DNA from: Sedimenticola thiotaurini
GTDB lineage: Bacteria; Pseudomonadota; Gammaproteobacteria; Chromatiales; Chromatiaceae
Assembly: GCF_001007875.1 (NCBI RefSeq)
Contig: NZ_CP011413.1
Coordinates: 1 to 33,340 of the forward strand
DNA: 33,340 nt
Reading direction: 5' to 3'
The notes under the pieces were generated by a model. The model worked only from the letters and a program-made list of their open reading frames with translations. It did not search any database and was not told where the DNA came from. A program made the translations under genes and the position numbers. Positions 15,117 through 22,992 of this stretch are shown here, piece by piece; the stretch's first letter is position 1, and each line of letters begins with the position of its first letter.

Positions 15117-15652
15117 AATGCCATCAACCTGGACAGCAAGCAGAGCCCCTTATTCGCCTCTAAAAGGCCCGCTAGGGCGGCCATAGGAAAGGTATGAGAA
15201 AGCCTTGCAAACTAGCTGTTATGTGGTCTGCGGGCTGCTCAGGGGCTGAGGCGCGAGAAAATGACCCAGGCCTTGGCAGGATCGCCCCCGCGCCTGGTAG
15301 ACCATTACTAGCCTTTCGTCGGCTGCCGGGCTAGCCCGGCGTAAGCCGCTTATATGATTTTGAGTTTTGAATAATTTGGCTGACCAGAGGGAAGCCAGTT
15401 GGATAGCATGCGAGCCGAGGCGAGCATTCATTATTGGTGTATCGATAAGGGGTATCGGCTTGCCGACTCCTTGTAGCTGGCCAAGGATGGCCAGCGTAGG
15501 CCGCGAAGCGGGGCGACTACAGGATGTAGGAGGGTAGGCGCTGCCGTAGGCAGCATTGCGATAGCGATGTGAAGTGCAAAGTCCTGTCCACAGGGCAGGA
15601 TGAGCGTTTAGCGAACACGGAACGTAGCGCCGGCGGAGCCGGATCGCTCAAG
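15117..15652. other. Non-coding, hairpin-rich region next to the origin
   Basis: About 540 bp without a convincing gene. Inverted repeats visible: GCCGGGCTAGCCCGGC perfect palindrome (15325-15340); GCTGGCCA/TGGCCAGC with a 4-nt loop (15476-15495); GCTGCC/GGCAGC near 15540-15554; and CCGGC/GCCGG near 15630-15642. CCTGTCCACAGG near 15583 holds a DnaA-box-like TGTCCACA. Such density of stems suggests a single-strand initiation site, a structured RNA or a recombination region, but I cannot tell which. Confidence 0.5.
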
Positions 15653-15843
15653 TTATCCACAGTGCACGGATTGTATCTTGTTTATGCTTGTTTATTATAC
15701 TTGTTTATAAGGCCTGAAAATCACAAATAAAACAAAAAGATATGTGGTATTCGGGTAACAGATTTACGGTTAAAAACTACAGATTTGCGGTTAAGAACTA
15801 CAGATTCACGGCTTAGCGCTACAAATTTACGGCGCTATCCACA
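15653..15843 (+). other. oriV: oriV: DnaA boxes and AT-rich unwinding region
   Basis: A perfect DnaA box TTATCCACA lies at 15653-15661, and a near copy, CTATCCACA, at 15835-15843 within the iterons. Between the first box and the iterons is an AT-rich stretch holding three direct copies of CTTGTTTAT at 15677, 15687 and 15700, typical of a DNA-unwinding element. Order DnaA box, AT-rich repeats, iterons, rep gene is that of iteron plasmids. Confidence 0.85.
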
Positions 15844-16006
15844 GGCTCCCAAAAACTGCTACAGATTTGCGGCGAGCGCGATAATGCTACAGATTTGCGG
15901 CTCGCTCAGGAAGAAAAGGCGAATTAGTAGTGCTACAAATTCACGGCAAAGGTATTCGTGCTACAGATTTACGGCAGAAATAAAGGACTGGTGCTACAAA
16001 ATCACG
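15757..16006 (+). repeat. Nine iterons of the replication origin
   Basis: Consensus GCTACAGATTTRCGGC with the variable positions A/T/C in the middle. Thirteen-base cores start at 15757, 15778, 15799, 15820, 15860, 15888, 15934, 15962 and 15994, all in the same orientation. The first four are spaced exactly 21 bp (two helical turns), the rest 28-46 bp. These are the expected binding sites of the Rep protein encoded at 16084-16800. Confidence 0.92.
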
Positions 16007-16030
16007 GCGAGAGTAACAACGCTAGCAGAA

Positions 16031-16072
16031 TGTAGCAAAATAGAATATGCTACAAAAATAACTGCATGTAGC
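16031..16072 (+). promoter_or_regulatory. rep promoter with inverted iteron half-sites
   Basis: TGTAGCA (16031-16037) and TGCTACA (16048-16054) form 7-bp inverted arms around TAGAAT (16041-16046), a -10-like hexamer; a further TGTAGC lies at 16067-16072. These are half-iterons in opposite orientation. In iteron plasmids Rep dimers bind such sites to repress their own gene, which fits here. The -35 is not clear. Confidence 0.65.
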
Positions 16073-16083
16073 AAGAGGCCGCA

Positions 16084-16800
16084 ATGGAAGCAAAAGAAAA
16101 AAATAAAGCACCGGAAGAAACCAAGGCGCTACTGGTAACAAAGGCCAACTCGCTCATTGAGGCGGCCTACACCCTCTCATTGAACGAGCAAAGAATAATC
16201 CTGGCCTGCGCTGCCCAACTCGACGGGCGCAAACCTCCCCCTAGAAACACCTTCCTTCTCACAGTGGATGAATTCCAAGGGCTGTTCGGAACCGACCCGA
16301 AGAGCACCTACAAAGAAATGGAAGAGGCCACCAATCGACTATACGAACGGGATATTCGAAAGATCGACGGGCAGACCAGAAAACGCATGCGCTGGGTTTA
16401 CATGGCCGAGTATCAGAAAGGGGAGGGGAGGGTAAAACTCGGATTCTCCCCCGAGATAACTCCATACCTCACCATGCTGAACAAACGCCATACCACCTAC
16501 CAGCTAAATGAAGTAAGAGGGCTAGGCTCTGCCTATTCGATCAGGCTATACGAAATGCTGGCTCGGTTCCGGGACACGGGATGGTTTGCCATTTCAGTGG
16601 ACGACTTCAAAGAGCGGCTGCAATTGGTCGGCAAATACCCAAGGTTCTCGAACCTGAAAGCACGGGTTATCGATCCGGCAGTTAAAGAGATAAGGGCAAA
16701 AACATCACTGGATGTGAGTTGGCAGCCAATAAAAAAAGGGCGGACCGTGGAAACAATACGCTTCTCCTTTGAGGAAAAGGCGCAAATGGAACTCCTATAG
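16084..16800 (+). CDS. rep: Replication initiator, Rep_3 family
   Basis: 238 residues. Two winged-helix domains are expected: ALLVTKANSLIEAAYTLSLN marks the start of the first, and YQLNEVRGLGSAYSIRLYEM is the typical entry to the second. SLNEQRIILACAAQLD and KYPRFSNLKARVIDPAVKEI are also characteristic of the family. The protein binds iterons to open the origin and, as a dimer, represses itself. AAGAGG lies 5 nt before the ATG. The replicon is thus Rep_3-type and not the TrfA type of IncP plasmids, although the transfer genes are IncP-like. Confidence 0.95.
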   Translation: MEAKEKNKAPEETKALLVTKANSLIEAAYTLSLNEQRIILACAAQLDGRKPPPRNTFLLTVDEFQGLFGTDPKSTYKEMEEATNRLYERDIRKIDGQTRKRMRWVYMAEYQKGEGRVKLGFSPEITPYLTMLNKRHTTYQLNEVRGLGSAYSIRLYEMLARFRDTGWFAISVDDFKERLQLVGKYPRFSNLKARVIDPAVKEIRAKTSLDVSWQPIKKGRTVETIRFSFEEKAQMELL

Positions 16801-16824
16801 GGCACATAGAATGAGAGAGGCAAG

Positions 16825-17031
16825 GTGGACTCCTTAAAGAACCTGGCGCGAATGATCGCGGAAAATCCAAACAACCAAAAGATATACGACAAGATGGATT
16901 ACACTTTGGACAAGGAAATGTTTGTGAAGCGTTACGGGAAACAGATAGCGAAACTGCTATCCGGACTGATTTCCGAAAAAGTGGGGCAGGAGGCCGCTCG
17001 CATGGTCTGGGAGCAAAAAAAGAGGGGCTAA
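16825..17031 (+). CDS. Small hypothetical protein after rep
   Basis: 68 residues beginning with GTG at 16825, preceded by GAGAGG 4 nt upstream; an ATG at 16852 is an alternative start. Basic and helical (DKEMFVKRYGKQIAKLLSGL, EKVGQEAARMVWEQKKRG), no membrane segment. It begins 24 nt after the rep stop and is probably co-transcribed with it. No family recognised. Confidence 0.6.
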   Translation: MDSLKNLARMIAENPNNQKIYDKMDYTLDKEMFVKRYGKQIAKLLSGLISEKVGQEAARMVWEQKKRG

Positions 17032-17043
17032 GCACCCCTAAAG

Positions 17044-17057
17044 TTTCACATGTGAAA
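17044..17057. repeat. TTTCACATGTGAAA palindrome, copy 4
   Basis: Perfect copy. The extended consensus reads on the minus strand here (GTTTTTCACATGTGAAACTT). It lies between the convergent ends of the 16825 gene and the small membrane protein gene, close to rep. Confidence 0.75.
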
Positions 17058-17060
17058 AAC

Positions 17061-17201
17061 TCACCCCGGCAGTAACGTCCGCCAGAGACGCCGCAGAAAG
17101 GCGCCCAGGGTGATCCAGACTGCACCAAGGATGATGCCCAGCACAAAGGCTACCGCATACGCGAGAGCGAAAGCAGCGGCTAAGGAAAGCAAGAAGTACA
17201 T
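17061..17201 (-). CDS. Small membrane protein (46 residues)
   Basis: From the ATG at 17201, with a GGGGGG ribosome site 5 nt upstream, a 46-residue frame ends at TGA 17063-17061. The product begins MYFLLSLAAAFALAYAVAFV and continues with another hydrophobic stretch (LGIILGAVWITLGAF) before the basic end RRLWRTLLPG. It is one long or two short membrane helices with a positive C-terminus. No family recognised. It lies 46 nt after the 17248-17454 gene on the same strand, probably in one operon, with a hairpin between. Confidence 0.6.
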   Translation of the reverse strand: MYFLLSLAAAFALAYAVAFVLGIILGAVWITLGAFLRRLWRTLLPG

Positions 17202-17216
17202 AATGATCCCCCCTAT

Positions 17217-17236
17217 GGCCGGGCCTCAGCCCGGCC
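17217..17236. terminator. Strong hairpin between two small genes
   Basis: GGCCGGGC and GCCCGGCC form a perfect 8-bp stem with the loop CTCA. There is no T run on the minus strand side, so it may reduce read-through into, or protect, the message of the small membrane protein rather than end transcription fully. On the plus strand it is followed by TGATTGTTTGGTT. Confidence 0.45.
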
Positions 17237-17247
17237 TGATTGTTTGG

Positions 17248-17454
17248 TTAGTCCTCTGCCGGCTCGGCAGGGACCCGCTCCTTGGGCGGCAGCAAGACGA
17301 TTTCACCGTTTATCGGCGTGGCAAAGAGGCGAACCTGAAATCCGCCCTTGCTGTTGGGCCAGGCTGCGCCGACCCGGTTGAAGTAACTTTTTTCGTCACT
17401 ACCGGACACGGTATAGGCGATTAGGCTTGGCTTGTTGGTGCTTGCTTCTGACAT
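17248..17454 (-). CDS. Conserved small plasmid protein of unknown function
   Basis: 68 residues from the ATG at 17454 (AGGAGAG upstream); a longer frame to 17529 is less likely. The pattern IAYTVSGSDEKSYFNRVGAA followed by WPNSKGGFQVRLFATPINGE and IVLLPPKE is one I recall from many proteobacterial plasmids and integrative elements, always as a short uncharacterised protein. It is mostly beta-strand by appearance. It is divergent from the TrbA-like gene. Confidence 0.75.
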   Translation of the reverse strand: MSEASTNKPSLIAYTVSGSDEKSYFNRVGAAWPNSKGGFQVRLFATPINGEIVLLPPKERVPAEPAED

Positions 17455-17619
17455 GTTACGCTCTCCTGCGTTGTGTGAATTGACGTCCTGTAAAGCCGGG
17501 TAAATAAACGATGACAAAGGGCCAGGCAAGTGGATGGTGCGACCCGCAGCGAAGCGAGGACAGGGTAACGCAGCCTGGGCACAGCATTCCCTTTTTATCG
17601 AAAGCGACCGGCTAAAGTC

Positions 17620-17634
17620 CTATTATATTCCCAC
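17620..17634 (+). promoter_or_regulatory. Operator-like element upstream of the trbA-like gene
   Basis: CTATTATATTCCCAC matches CTAATATATTACCAC at the trbB promoter (18157-18171) at 13 of 15 positions. TATTAT at 17621-17626 could be a -10, though no good -35 is seen. It suggests the TrbA-like protein controls its own gene. Confidence 0.45.
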
Positions 17635-17717
17635 TACTGGAAAAAGAAACTGGAAGCGAAAGCCCGAGCAAGGCAAAATAAGCACATACACGGAAGTAAC
17701 AATCTAAAAGGGAACTG

Positions 17718-18056
17718 ATGAGTGACATGCCAACAGGGCTGAACGATAGTCCGCAAAACATCGTCCAGCGCCTAACAAGAGTGGCCCGTGAAAGGATGAA
17801 CAACCAAAACAATAGCGGGATCAGCAAAAGTGCACGGGCGATCTTAGCAAAGAACCTACTCCGACTCAGAAAAGCCCACGGATACGGCCAGCAAGAGCTT
17901 GCAGACCTGTCAGGACTATCCAAATCATTCATCGGTGGGCTGGAAAACGCACGGATGAATGTCAGCCTGGATAACCTGGAAAGCCTCAGCCGAGTTCTTG
18001 GGGTAGAGGTGTTTGTGCTGCTTATACCCCCCGACGACCCAGACCCCGACAAGTAA
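17718..18056 (+). CDS. TrbA-like XRE-family transcriptional regulator
   Basis: 112 residues. Residues about 42-98 form an XRE/Cro-type helix-turn-helix (LRKAHGYGQQELADLSGLSK, SFIGGLENARMNVSLDNLES). The C-terminus is short and acidic. AAGGGA precedes the ATG. In RP4, the similarly sized TrbA lies immediately before trbB and represses the transfer genes, so position, size and fold support the same role. Candidate operators GCTAATATATTA at parA and trbB, and a weaker one before this gene, would couple transfer to maintenance. Confidence 0.85.
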   Translation: MSDMPTGLNDSPQNIVQRLTRVARERMNNQNNSGISKSARAILAKNLLRLRKAHGYGQQELADLSGLSKSFIGGLENARMNVSLDNLESLSRVLGVEVFVLLIPPDDPDPDK

Positions 18057-18137
18057 GCCAATCCACGCCGAACAGAATTCCTTACCAATATGCTAGGGCA
18101 ATATGCCCTACGCCTCGAAGATAGATAAAAACAGGGC

Positions 18138-18169
18138 TTTACAACTGCCAAAAGAGCTAATATATTACC
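18138..18169 (+). promoter_or_regulatory. trb operon promoter with overlapping operator
   Basis: TTTACA (18138-18143), a 17-bp spacer and TATATT (18161-18166) give a good promoter before trbB. The -10 is embedded in GCTAATATATTACC (18156-18169), which differs by one base from the core of the perfect palindrome at the parA promoter. A repressor binding here would shut off the whole mating-pair operon. Confidence 0.7.
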
Positions 18170-18195
18170 ACCAGAATTAAAGGTGGAAATTAGCT

Positions 18196-19146
18196 ATGGA
18201 ACGGCTCGCTAGACTGACCCGCAAGTTACAAACCGAACTCGGAAGCGATATTGTCTCCGCTCTTAAAGACGGCTCCGTCACTGACATATACCTGAACGAC
18301 GATGGCGCGGTGTGGGTACACCGCGCCGGAGAACCGAAGAAGGTTCTCACGAAGATGAGCGCCACACAGGCGGACAACCTGATTCGCACCGTGGCCTCTA
18401 TGTCCGGGGGCATGATCACCGACAAGAAACCCGTGGTAGAAGCAAGGCTCCCCAACGGCGAGCGCTTTATCGGGGACATGGCCCCAATCTCACGACACCC
18501 GACATTCTGTATCCGGAAGCCCGCACGAGTCGTCTACACCCTCGAAAGCTATGTCGAAAACGGCATGATGACCGAGGCACAACACCAGGCCATCAAACAG
18601 GCCGTCACAAACCGTAAAAATATACTGGTCGTCGGCGGCACGGGCTCAGGAAAAACCACGCTTACCAACGCCATTCTGGGCGCGATAGCCGAGATCACCC
18701 CGGAAGACCGAATCCTGATTTTCGAGGACACCCAGGAGCTGCAGTGCAGCGCTCCGGATCGCTCATTCAAGCTGACCAGCGATGAAGTGGATATGCGAGC
18801 ACTGCTACGCGCCAGTATGCGCCAGATGCCGGACCGGATCGTAGTGGGCGAGGTGCGCGGCGCAGAGGCGGAGGTGGTGCTCAAGGCATGGAATACCGGT
18901 CACGAGGGTGGCGTGGTCACACTGCATGCAAATTCAGCAAGGGAGGGCGTGGAGAAGTTCCAGGAATACGTGGAAGAAGGATTGCCGGGTACTGACAAAC
19001 GAAGGGCCATCGCTTCAGCGGTGGACCTGGTTTGTTACATGCCCAAGCGCAAGAAAGGAGTGCCACCCAGGCTTGAAGAGGCGGTATGGCTCGAAGGGCT
19101 AAAGGACGGCGAATATTTTTTTACAACGCACAGGAAAGAAGGATGA
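18196..19146 (+). CDS. trbB: TrbB, VirB11-like ATPase
   Basis: 316 residues (RP4 TrbB about 320). Hexameric cytoplasmic traffic ATPase that works at the base of the type IV secretion channel. Walker A is GGTGSGKTT (147-155, K153). ILIFEDTQELQCSAPDRSF is the Asp box. MRQMPDRIVVGEVRGAEAEV is the Walker B region, and the His box HEGGVVTLHANSA follows. The start has GGTGG about 10 nt upstream. First gene of the trb operon; its stop overlaps trbC by 4 nt. Confidence 0.97.
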   Translation: MERLARLTRKLQTELGSDIVSALKDGSVTDIYLNDDGAVWVHRAGEPKKVLTKMSATQADNLIRTVASMSGGMITDKKPVVEARLPNGERFIGDMAPISRHPTFCIRKPARVVYTLESYVENGMMTEAQHQAIKQAVTNRKNILVVGGTGSGKTTLTNAILGAIAEITPEDRILIFEDTQELQCSAPDRSFKLTSDEVDMRALLRASMRQMPDRIVVGEVRGAEAEVVLKAWNTGHEGGVVTLHANSAREGVEKFQEYVEEGLPGTDKRRAIASAVDLVCYMPKRKKGVPPRLEEAVWLEGLKDGEYFFTTHRKEG

Positions 19147-19463
19147 ATCTGAAAAATACAAAGATACTGATGGTCGCTACGGCGGTACTGCTGTTCTTTA
19201 TCGCAGGTGAAGCCCTTGCCGGTACGGCCACAGGTCTGCCGTGGGAAACCCCGCTGCAAACCCTGACCAACTCCATCACCGGACCTGTTGCGCTGGCTAT
19301 CTCGCTGATCGCCATCGTTGTCGGTGGCGGCATGCTGATCTGGGGCGGTGAAATCAACGATTTCGCCCGCAAGATGATTCTGATCGTGTTGGTGATCGCG
19401 CTCATCGTCATGGCCACCAATGTTCTGACCACACTGTTCGGTGCAACTGGCGCGGTGGTGTAG
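19143..19463 (+). CDS. trbC: TrbC pilin precursor
   Basis: 106 residues from the ATG at 19143, overlapping trbB by ATGA. A signal peptide ends at about A26 (AGEALA before GTATG). Two membrane helices follow at about 47-68 and 77-95 (GPVALAISLIAIVVGGGMLI; MILIVLVIALIVMATNVL). It is the major pilus subunit. In RP4 the C-terminus is trimmed and TraF cyclises the pilin; there the mature end reads FFGRG before AEIA. Here the protein ends FGATG-AVV, so only three residues would follow the ligation point and the long C-terminal propeptide of RP4 is missing. Confidence 0.95.
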   Translation: MNLKNTKILMVATAVLLFFIAGEALAGTATGLPWETPLQTLTNSITGPVALAISLIAIVVGGGMLIWGGEINDFARKMILIVLVIALIVMATNVLTTLFGATGAVV

Positions 19464-19466
19464 CCC

Positions 19467-19790
19467 ATGTCTCAGGAACTGCAGACCGTGCCGATCCGCA
19501 GTTCTTTGACTCGGCCCCGGTTAATAGCCGGGGCCGAGAGAGAGCTGTTTTTGTTCCTGCTGTTGATCTGCACATCACTGGTGTTCGTGTTGATGAGCCT
19601 GCCAGCCGCAATAGCTGGCGTGATCATCTGGAGCGGCGGCTATTGGGCACTACGTGAAATGGCGAAGGGCGACCCGATGATGAGCAAGATCTTTTTCCGC
19701 CATATCCGCTATCGGCCATTTTACCGGGCCAGATCATCCAGGACGGTGATCGATCAGAAAAAAGGAAAGAAAAAGCAATGCTACAGCTAA
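19467..19790 (+). CDS. trbD: TrbD, VirB3-like membrane protein
   Basis: 107 residues with the conserved start PIRSSLTRPRLIAGAERELF, followed by one or two close membrane segments (LFLLLICTSLVFVLMSLPAA, IAGVIIWSGGYWALREMAK) and a basic tail with RHIRYRPFY. VirB3-type proteins sit at the inner membrane beside the TrbE ATPase. It starts 3 nt after trbC and overlaps trbE by 13 bp. Confidence 0.95.
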   Translation: MSQELQTVPIRSSLTRPRLIAGAERELFLFLLLICTSLVFVLMSLPAAIAGVIIWSGGYWALREMAKGDPMMSKIFFRHIRYRPFYRARSSRTVIDQKKGKKKQCYS

Positions 19791-22201
19791 AGGCATTCCG
19801 CACCAAACACAAGGGCTTGCCCGACCTGCTGAACTATGCCGCCGAAATTGAGGATGGCGTCATCCTTGGCAAGGACGGGGCACTCATGGCCGGTTGGATC
19901 TATCGCGGTGACGATCAATCCTCCGCCATGCCCATGCAACGCAATGCGGTCGCCGCTCATGTCAACTCTGCACTATCGATGCTCGGCAGCGGCTGGATGA
20001 TACACAATGACTGCATCCGGACACCCGTAGCCGCCTATGCCAAGCGCGAACTGTCACACTTTCCTGACCCGATAAGCAAACTGATCGATGAAGAGCGCCG
20101 AGCGCTGTTTGAAGAGCAAGGCAGCTACTACGAGTCTCTGCACGTACTGATTGTCACCTATCTGCCGCCAACCACCGGCAGATCTGCCGTCAAGGCGATG
20201 ATGTACGAGGAAGACGGCAAGCGGAAAAAGGCGACAGCAACCATCGAGCTGGACCGCTTTAAGCGGACCATTTCAGAGCTTGAAACCCGACTCGGTGCCC
20301 TGGTCAGCCTGGAACAGCTGAATGGCCATCCGGTAGAAACCGAAGACGGCAGGACCGAGATTCAGGATGAACTCCTCGGCTACATCCACTGGGCGCTAAC
20401 GGGCATCAGACAGCCGATCAAGCTGCCCCCGGTACCGATGTACCTGGATGCCGTTATCGGCGGTCAGGATTTTGTCGGCGGTGTGGCCCCACGAGTCGGG
20501 AATCAGCATATCCGGGTGGTAGCGATTGAAGGATTCCCCCAGGAGTCCTATCCGGGCATTCTGGACGCCCTGGATCAGATTCCGATCCCATACCGCTGGT
20601 CTACGCGGTTTATCTTCCTGGACGCCTACGAGGCCTCCGCAGAACTGGAAAAATACCGCAAAGCCTGGGAGCAAAAAGAGCGCTCTCTGCGCGACCAAAT
20701 ATTTAACACACAAAGCGGGCGGGTTGATCTGGATGCCCATTCGATGAAGAAAGACACCATCGATGCCCAGGCAGAGGCCAATAGCGGAATCGTGCGATTC
20801 GGCTATTACACTTCGGTAGTCGTTCTCATGGATGAGAACGAGGAAAGGGTGGAGGATACCGCCAAGACTGTAGCCCAGGCAATTCGGAATCTCGGGTTTG
20901 CATCCCGCATCGAGACGATCAACGCCGTCGAGGCCTGGCTTGGAAGTCTGCCCGGTCATGGGGTACAGAATATCCGGCGACCGCTGCTGCACACCTTGAA
21001 CCTGGCGCACATGCTGCCCCTCTCGTCGGTCTGGGCAGGCGAGGCTAACAACCCCTGTCCGTTCTACCCGGCTGGATCACCGCCGTTACTCTACGGAGCC
21101 ACGGACGGCTCCACCCCCTGGCGATTCAATATCCACGTGCATGACGTGGGCCATACACTGATATTGGGACCAACCGGGTCGGGTAAATCAACCAAGATGG
21201 TCCTGATGATGGCGCAGTTTCTGCGCTATCCGAAGGCCTCGGTCTTTGCGTTCGACAAGGGCTATTCAGCCTACGTCATGTGCAAGGCGACCGGAGGGGA
21301 TCATTACGACCTGGCAGGCGACGACACCAGTATTGCGTTCGCCCCGTTTTCGCATGTGAAATCGGATCGTGACATGGCTTGGGCAAGAGAGTGGGTCGAA
21401 AAGATCGCCGAGCTGCAAGGTGTGAAACTGCAGCCGGAACACCGCAAGGAAATCCATCGGGCGCTGACCTTACTAAAAGAGTCAGATCACAAAACACTCA
21501 CCGCCTTTCACGCGACGTTGCAACACCAGAAGCTCAAGGATGTTATTGAGCCCTACACTATCGACGGGCCTTATGGCCAGTTGTTCGATGCGGAAACCGA
21601 CAGCCTGAAAGAGGGCCGATTCCAGGTCTTTGAAATGGAACAGTTGATGGGCATGGGGCAACAGGCCGTCCTGCCGGCGCTGGATTATCTGTTTTATCGC
21701 ATTGAGAAACAGCTACAGGGCCAACCAACGTTGATCGTCCTCGATGAGGCCTGGGTGATGTTCGAGCACCCGGTATTCCGGGAGAAGATCCGCGAATGGC
21801 TCAAAGTGCTGCGTAAAGCCAATGCAGCGGTGGTGATGGGCACCCAATCCCTTTCCGATGTGGCCGGTAGCGGCATCCTCGATGTGATCAACGAAAGCTG
21901 TCTAACAAAAATTTTTCTCGCCAACCCGCTGGCTCACGAAGACGAAGCAACCGCGCTTTACCGCAACCTGGGCCTGAACGGAACCCAGATCGATATCGTC
22001 AGTTCGATGGTGCGCCGGCGCGACTACTACTACACATCACCACTCGGACGGAGACGCTACCGGCTCGACCTCGGACCTGTGGCGCTCTCCTTTGTCGCCG
22101 TGTCCGGAAAGGAAGAGGTCGCCGCTGCACGGCATGTCATGGAGAAGCACGGGCAGGGCTGGCAAATGCGCTGGCTGGAACAGAAAGGAGCAAGGCAGTG
22201 A
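19778..22201 (+). CDS. trbE: TrbE, VirB4-like ATPase
   Basis: 807 residues, the usual size for TrbE. It is the largest ATPase of the channel and is needed for pilus assembly and substrate transfer. Walker A is GPTGSGKS (464-471, K470) and Walker B is LIVLDEAW (652-659, D656-E657). The N-terminal CagE/VirB4 region precedes these. A one-mismatch form of the TTTCACATGTGAAA palindrome, TTTCGCATGTGAAA, lies at 21348-21361, but it lacks the CTTT flank. The stop overlaps the trbJ GTG. Confidence 0.97.
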   Translation: MLQLKAFRTKHKGLPDLLNYAAEIEDGVILGKDGALMAGWIYRGDDQSSAMPMQRNAVAAHVNSALSMLGSGWMIHNDCIRTPVAAYAKRELSHFPDPISKLIDEERRALFEEQGSYYESLHVLIVTYLPPTTGRSAVKAMMYEEDGKRKKATATIELDRFKRTISELETRLGALVSLEQLNGHPVETEDGRTEIQDELLGYIHWALTGIRQPIKLPPVPMYLDAVIGGQDFVGGVAPRVGNQHIRVVAIEGFPQESYPGILDALDQIPIPYRWSTRFIFLDAYEASAELEKYRKAWEQKERSLRDQIFNTQSGRVDLDAHSMKKDTIDAQAEANSGIVRFGYYTSVVVLMDENEERVEDTAKTVAQAIRNLGFASRIETINAVEAWLGSLPGHGVQNIRRPLLHTLNLAHMLPLSSVWAGEANNPCPFYPAGSPPLLYGATDGSTPWRFNIHVHDVGHTLILGPTGSGKSTKMVLMMAQFLRYPKASVFAFDKGYSAYVMCKATGGDHYDLAGDDTSIAFAPFSHVKSDRDMAWAREWVEKIAELQGVKLQPEHRKEIHRALTLLKESDHKTLTAFHATLQHQKLKDVIEPYTIDGPYGQLFDAETDSLKEGRFQVFEMEQLMGMGQQAVLPALDYLFYRIEKQLQGQPTLIVLDEAWVMFEHPVFREKIREWLKVLRKANAAVVMGTQSLSDVAGSGILDVINESCLTKIFLANPLAHEDEATALYRNLGLNGTQIDIVSSMVRRRDYYYTSPLGRRRYRLDLGPVALSFVAVSGKEEVAAARHVMEKHGQGWQMRWLEQKGARQ

Positions 22202-22992
22202 AACGCATTATCGCCGCAGTATTGATGCTGGTATCGGGGTCAGCAAGCGCCGGAGGCGGGGGCCTCGCTGGTGGAGCCACCGAGATAACCCAATTAGCCA
22301 ACAATGTGGAGCTGGGGGCAATCTTCGGGGAAGAGGCGCAGCAGGTGGCCCAGCAAGCGCAGCAGCTCGCCCATGAAATCCAGATGATTCAGAACCAGCT
22401 GAACATGTATCAGAACCTGCTGGACAACACCTCCAATCTGGGCAGCTTCATTTGGGGTAACGTATTCAGCGACCTGCAGGCTCTTGCCTCGGCAGTACAG
22501 CAGGGCAACGCCATTGCCTACAGCGCATCCAACATGAACGCGCTGTGGCAACAGCGCTACCAGGGCTATTCAAACTACCTGGCGAAAACCTATGGTCCGG
22601 GCAACTTCCAAAGTGATTATAGGCACTGGTATTCCACCCAGCGCGACGGCCTTCACGGGGCGCTTCGCTCGGCCAACCTCCAATCCCAACAATTCGCCAC
22701 CGAAGAGGCGACATTGAACACGCTGGAAAATATGTCTCAGACCGCATCAGGCCGGATGCAGGCTATCCAGGTCGGCAACCAGATCGCTATGCAGCAGGTC
22801 CGCCAGTCCCAGAAGCTGCGCGAGCTGGTCATGGCCCAGATCCAGGCACAAACCAACTACCTCGCCTCAGAGGCGGAGAAAGATGCCGCCAACCAGGCGA
22901 GGAATGAGAAATTTTTCTCAGGAGCATCGGGCGTCACCGTTGGTAATGAAGCCCAATACAACCCAGGTAATTTGTCAGGAACGAACCCATGA
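22198..22992 (+). CDS. trbJ: TrbJ, VirB5-like periplasmic/pilus-tip protein
   Basis: 264 residues starting with GTG, overlapping the trbE stop (GTGA). Signal peptide to about residue 18 (IIAAVLMLVSGSASA). The body is Gln-rich and coiled-coil-like (EEAQQVAQQAQQLAHEIQMI, QNQLNMYQNLLDNTSNLG), as is usual for TrbJ. The last ~20 residues, SGVTVGNEAQYNPGNLSG plus TNP, are almost repeated at the end of the next protein, TrbK. VirB5-like proteins are minor pilus components and adhesins. Confidence 0.95.
   Translation: MKRIIAAVLMLVSGSASAGGGGLAGGATEITQLANNVELGAIFGEEAQQVAQQAQQLAHEIQMIQNQLNMYQNLLDNTSNLGSFIWGNVFSDLQALASAVQQGNAIAYSASNMNALWQQRYQGYSNYLAKTYGPGNFQSDYRHWYSTQRDGLHGALRSANLQSQQFATEEATLNTLENMSQTASGRMQAIQVGNQIAMQQVRQSQKLRELVMAQIQAQTNYLASEAEKDAANQARNEKFFSGASGVTVGNEAQYNPGNLSGTNP

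Noticed and set aside
15219-15431. 70-codon minus-strand frame in the origin-proximal region
   Set aside because: No ribosome site, no recognisable features, and it overlaps strong inverted repeats.
15757-16006. Regularly repeated short sequence that could be read as a CRISPR array
   Set aside because: The repeats are only about 13-16 bp, spacing varies from 21 to 46 bp, no cas genes are present, and a Rep gene follows; these are iterons.
21348-21361. TTTCGCATGTGAAA in trbE as a sixth palindrome copy
   Set aside because: One mismatch breaks the symmetry and the conserved CTTT flank is absent; it lies in a coding region where it may be chance.
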